A DNA stretch of 64,000 bases. It comes from Cololabis saira. Lineage: Eukaryota > Chordata > Actinopteri > Beloniformes > Belonidae. Under the pieces are notes generated by a model, which saw only the letters and a program-made list of their open reading frames with translations, made no database searches and was not told where the DNA came from. The stretch lies in assembly GCF_033807715.1 (NCBI RefSeq), contig NC_084596.1:37798958-37862957 (forward strand), in the 5' to 3' direction. Both the position numbers and the translations under genes were made by a program. Below, in pieces: positions 60,243 through 64,000 of the stretch. Each line of letters begins with the position of its first letter. Within the stretch, counting starts at the first letter, position 1.

Positions 60243-60761
60243 TATATGTACATAAATATTAATTCTGCTTGTTCATTTCTTGATGTTAGTTACAAAAATG
60301 CATTATGTTGTTATGGAAAGAAACTTAAGTGTAACAGCAAAAGTGCAGCAGATAGTGTGTCTAATAGCTTCATATTCCCTTATTTGGCTACAGTGAATGA
60401 CTAGCATTTGGTTTGCACTCTTTTACAGTGACAACTAACGAATATGGGATTAAAAAAACTCCACCCTCACCCATTTATCGCCTTGCAGAGTTCTCCTTAA
60501 GCACTGTTGCTGAATAGCAATGCTACAATCAGTCAATAATTGATGCTTTCAGGAAAGGTTTAATTTTATATAATAGACACAGCTTGAACCTTTTTACACC
60601 GTGTTACAAAATTGCCTTTAATGTGGCCTGTGGCGACCGCCTCTGCAGAAGCAGCTGCAGATCAGGAAGTAACATCATTCTCTTTGGGCTCCCCATTTGT
60701 AAGCTGCTTTGGATAAAAGCATCTGCTATATGAATGCAATGATAACGACCGAGTAATTTAC
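60243..60761. other. Astrotactin intron, last part before donor
   Basis: A+T-rich sequence between the Tc1 right end and the donor of the upstream exon. No element recognised. Confidence 0.5.
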
Positions 60762-60866
60762 CTTGAGACAGGACCCACTGGTTGAGTTTGACGTGATACA
60801 GCACGGAGCGAAGAGTCCAGTGCTGAACCAGGGGATAGCCAGACACCTCACTGTAGTTCACCATGC
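60762..60866 (-). CDS. astn1/astn2: Astrotactin exon, immediately upstream of the 40079 exon
   Basis: The minus-strand exon is 105 bp (2 nt + 34 codons + 1 nt, phase 1 on both sides). The acceptor is ...catgctgcag and the donor is ...CTCAAG|gtaaat, both canonical. It encodes [16 protein letters not shown] then [18 protein letters not shown]. The [14 protein letters not shown] block and the following VLYHVKLNQ strand are typical of the astrotactin region just before the MACPF core. Its last base joins in frame to the exon at 40079-40267 (…[15 protein letters not shown]…). The minus-strand frame runs on into intron sequence upstream, which I do not count as coding. Family call from remembered motifs; paralogue unresolved. 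Confidence 0.82.
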
Positions 60867-63800
60867 CTGCAGCATGACACAGACAAGAAAAGAAAACAAT
60901 GAAAATCCCCTGCAGCTGTACTGAAACTTCAGGGTCGAGTCTCTCCACATGTGTAAATCCATACTGAAAAAAAATAAACAAATAAAATATCAATGTGTTA
61001 TTTACTCCTCTGTTGTAGGACAGATTGCAGGTCTCAATGTTAGATCAAAGGGTGAACCAACAGTTCTTTTTTTTTTTGTTTACTCTACCTAAAGAACCAG
61101 AAAGAAATCTAATAAACATTTATACTATATCAGATGAAAGGCGAGATGAACATGCAGTGTCTGGTGTTAGATCAAAGCAGAGTGTGAGCTGGAGCTCATT
61201 CGCCACTAGAAAATATAAACATAGGAGATGGCAACATCAATGTAAAATCTATTCAGAAATAGCAATGGAACAGAGAAAAGGGCAGGCTGTGAGCCTGCAG
61301 TGTTAGATAAAAGTGGAGGCCAACCTTGCCATTTAAGTACGCGCTGCATTCATTAAACTCCAACTTTTGCACCATTGTCTTAACCTTCAGAGAGATTTTG
61401 TTGGTTTAAATTAAACTAGAATTAACAACTTTGGAAAACTGCATACATTCAATTAGTTTTCCATTTGTCTGTCTATCTATGTATACCAATAGATAAATAG
61501 ACAAGGTACATTAAATGCACCCAATGATATATCTGAAGCCAGTGTGAGAGTGAGCATCCTATGGAGAGTTTAAATCAAATAAATTAAAATTCTGGTATTT
61601 TGAGGATTAACACCAAAAATATGAAATGTAGCACACCAGTTAAGCATCTCACTGCAGCCATGCAGAAATATGCTTTTATATTTTTTCCCCCTTGCTCTTA
61701 CACAGGGTTTCTTTACAGTCCAGTACATTATCTTTATTGATTTTGTCTCATTTAGCAGACCTTTTCCTGCTGAAATCAATAAGGCCATTTCTTCTGCCCT
61801 ACCCATATATGAATATTTTTCACCCTGATGCACCGCTCAGTATATCAAACATTATGCGTGCTTTATGTGACTCTGACTAACAACCTTGCATGGAATCGTG
61901 TACATTCATGGTCAGCAGCAGACAAAGCACTGCATGCGAAGGCACGCACGGGGAGGACATTACATTAATCACTTGCAGCAGTGGCGGAGACCCACTTGTT
62001 TTAGAAGTTCTTAAAGGACCAATCAGCCCCGTTTTTAAGAGATCAATTATAGATACTGTTTGAAGTGATGGAACAAAGATTATTAGGAAACACGATGTGA
62101 AGTGAATGCATTATCTCAGCTGTTTCTGTTTTGGAGATGTGCCTGTGGAAAAAAACAAACAAAAAAATGAAAAGAAAAACACTTTTCCTCGTGAATAAAG
62201 TCTGTCAAATCAGTAGCAAAACCCCCTAATTTCTGCATAAGAGTGCAGAATCAGGCCTTTGACATCACTTATATCAAACCACAAGCATAGCTGAGAATAT
62301 AAATCATGTAGTCTCCCGTGGCAACTGACAGCTATGTCATGCTGCAGCAGTGGGATTACAGCTATATATCACTGTGACTGCGCCCACCGTGTTCACAAGC
62401 ACATCCAGAAGGTATATGGATAATGCCTGTGACAGAGACAGGTATGCTGCAACAACAGACATGGAAGAGGGGAAGGCAAAGGGGGAACAAAGGAAGGAAA
62501 AGATAAGAACTATGTGTGCGAATGCGACTGAAAGGCTTCTTTGAAAGAGATAAATTGAGACAAGAGAAACAATGAGAAAGAGCGCGTCACAAAAAAAGCG
62601 CATGCACCGTAGGAAGAGGTGAGAGGGCAACAACGGATGAAAAAATTAAACGATGTCTGCTGTCTCCAATGATGGGTGGCTGGTTTGCTTGAAAGTCACA
62701 GGAATGAAGACGCATCAGCATCCGACGTAGAGGAATCAAGCTGGGTTGTGTACTTTAAACTGTCACAGACTATCACTTCACTAAGGTTAAACTTTTTTTT
62801 TTTTAATTTTAATTCAAAGAAACTTAACTGTTATGAGATCTTTTTTTTTTTTTTTAGAAACACTGAACTATTGAAAACGTGGCTCTGCATATTTAAAAGG
62901 GGAGAACCATTAAGTCGTCCAAATTAAGCGAGAAAATGTTGTTTCTCTAATGTCTCTGCATAAACAGCAGGATAAGTAATTTCCCTGTGGCTTCCAAAAA
63001 CATTTGCAATCTGATGGTAACAGAAAAGGCTCTTTACATTCATGCAAATATGCTGACTGACTGTTTTTTTGTTTGTTTTTTAAAGCATTGGGTCAGTTCA
63101 AGATGTCTTTTTTTTTTCACAGTACGTGATGTATAAGCTAATGGTTTTGTCTTCTTTCTGAGATGTTTTGAGAAAAAAGTTTCAGTTGTAAGTGTACAGC
63201 ATAATTTCAAGTTGATAATATAAAGACTGGGATAAAATGCTTATGTGATAGAATACAGGAGAACTATAAATGTTATGGTTTTAAAAATAAAGCTAGTAAA
63301 CACTGACTTACAACAAAGTGAGAAGAAAAAAGCTTTATAGTGTCTTTTCTTTTTAAAACCCTGCATTAAATCCTATTTTTAAAGTTATGGCGTTGAGGGA
63401 TTTTAGACATAAAAGATGACTATTAGACTCAACTTTGGCGCTATTGATAGATGTTGACACTTACAAGACTTAAGGTTTAGATTCCTGATCCAAGTTAAAT
63501 GACGTTGGAACAGATGTGTTAAAAATAACACCACAGTACAGCTGAAGTTGTCTGCTTGGAGTCTACAAATGGAGACACAAATTAGATATGAAGTGTCAGT
63601 GCTGAGGATACAACAAGGCTGGTGAGTTTCTTTGCAAGAGTGCTGTGGAAATGCTACGTTTGGCAAAGGCCTGACATCACCTATGAACTTGATGAATAAG
63701 CCTCTAAATGTGATGTTCCTGCATTGTCCTCACCTTCAGCTACATCCATTTATCCCCTCTTATGGGAAATGGCTCCCCCGAATGACAGATATATTCAGAG

Positions 63801-64000
63801 GCGATGAGAAAGCGAGAGCACACCACTACATAACCTCCCAGTCCCCCTTCCTGCCTCCTTTAGTGAAAATGAATAACAAGCTCAAAACATATACAGTAGC
63901 ACAGCGTATCCTTCTTGTTGCTGAAAGGCCTTGTCTTCCTTTTAGCCCTGGGGTGCTCTGCTCTCATTGTCTGACAGAATGATTAATTTGACCGAACTTC
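60867..64000. other. Upstream astrotactin intron, unannotated
   Basis: A+T-rich. No further exon recognised on the minus strand up to the window edge. Short T tracts at 62795 and 62840. The open frames (for example 63632-63982) have no recognisable domain. Confidence 0.5.

Noticed and set aside
60604..60993. Full 129-codon minus-strand frame as one gene
   Set aside because: Only 60762-60866 is bounded by splice sites and matches astrotactin; the rest is intron read-through.

Overview
This window is teleost fish nuclear DNA, almost all of it intron and transposable elements. Grounds for the call: several fish-type Tc1-like DNA transposons, Rex3-like RTE LINEs with a (GATG)n-type 3' tail, hAT and PIF/Harbinger MITEs, a restriction-like-endonuclease LINE, long (CA)n arrays, and two spliced exons of a vertebrate neuronal gene. 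No bacterial operons, CRISPR arrays, rRNA or tRNA genes were seen.

The only host coding sequence I can support is two consecutive phase-1 exons on the minus strand, at 60762-60866 and 40079-40267. Joined, they encode a stretch that reads as astrotactin (ASTN1/ASTN2 family), a neuronal membrane glycoprotein with a MACPF domain. The intron between them is 20,494 bp. Nothing else recognisable as an exon was found in the 40 kb downstream of the second exon (1-40078) or the 3.1 kb upstream of the first (60867-64000).

Layout by region. 1-5.4 kb: hAT end remnants, LINE fragments, a Tc1 relic split by a 676-bp Harbinger deletion derivative, and a Rex3-like LINE tail with an 11-bp target duplication. 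9.0-10.6 kb: a complete 1.6-kb Tc1-like transposon with ~196-bp inverted repeats and an uninterrupted 340-codon DD34E transposase. 14.9-19.2 kb: a Tc1-type MITE and a TTAA-flanked element carrying a palindromic MITE. 23.0-33.2 kb: two near-identical 348-bp TTAA elements, a hAT element retaining a BED finger, a minus-strand LINE, a 128-bp-period dispersed repeat, and a further TTAA element. 34.3-36.9 kb: a long (CA)n, a Harbinger MITE and an RTE relic.

Inside the 20.5-kb astrotactin intron (40.3-60.8 kb): a LINE fragment, Tc1 relics, a hAT with a perfect 8-bp target duplication, a Tc1 relic split by a TTAA element, and then a 51.6-60.2 kb block. That block holds, in order, a Rex3-like LINE, a (CA)n/(TA)n tract, an RLE LINE with a 748-codon open frame, a hAT MITE, and a Tc1-like element split by a 2.8-kb Harbinger element that itself contains at least two smaller elements.

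The parts do not form a cooperative gene system. They record successive waves of insertion into a long, tolerant intron. The most notable items are the apparently intact Tc1 transposase, the long open RLE-LINE frame, the layered nests, and six TTAA-flanked elements that share a TTAAAG terminus but not their interiors.
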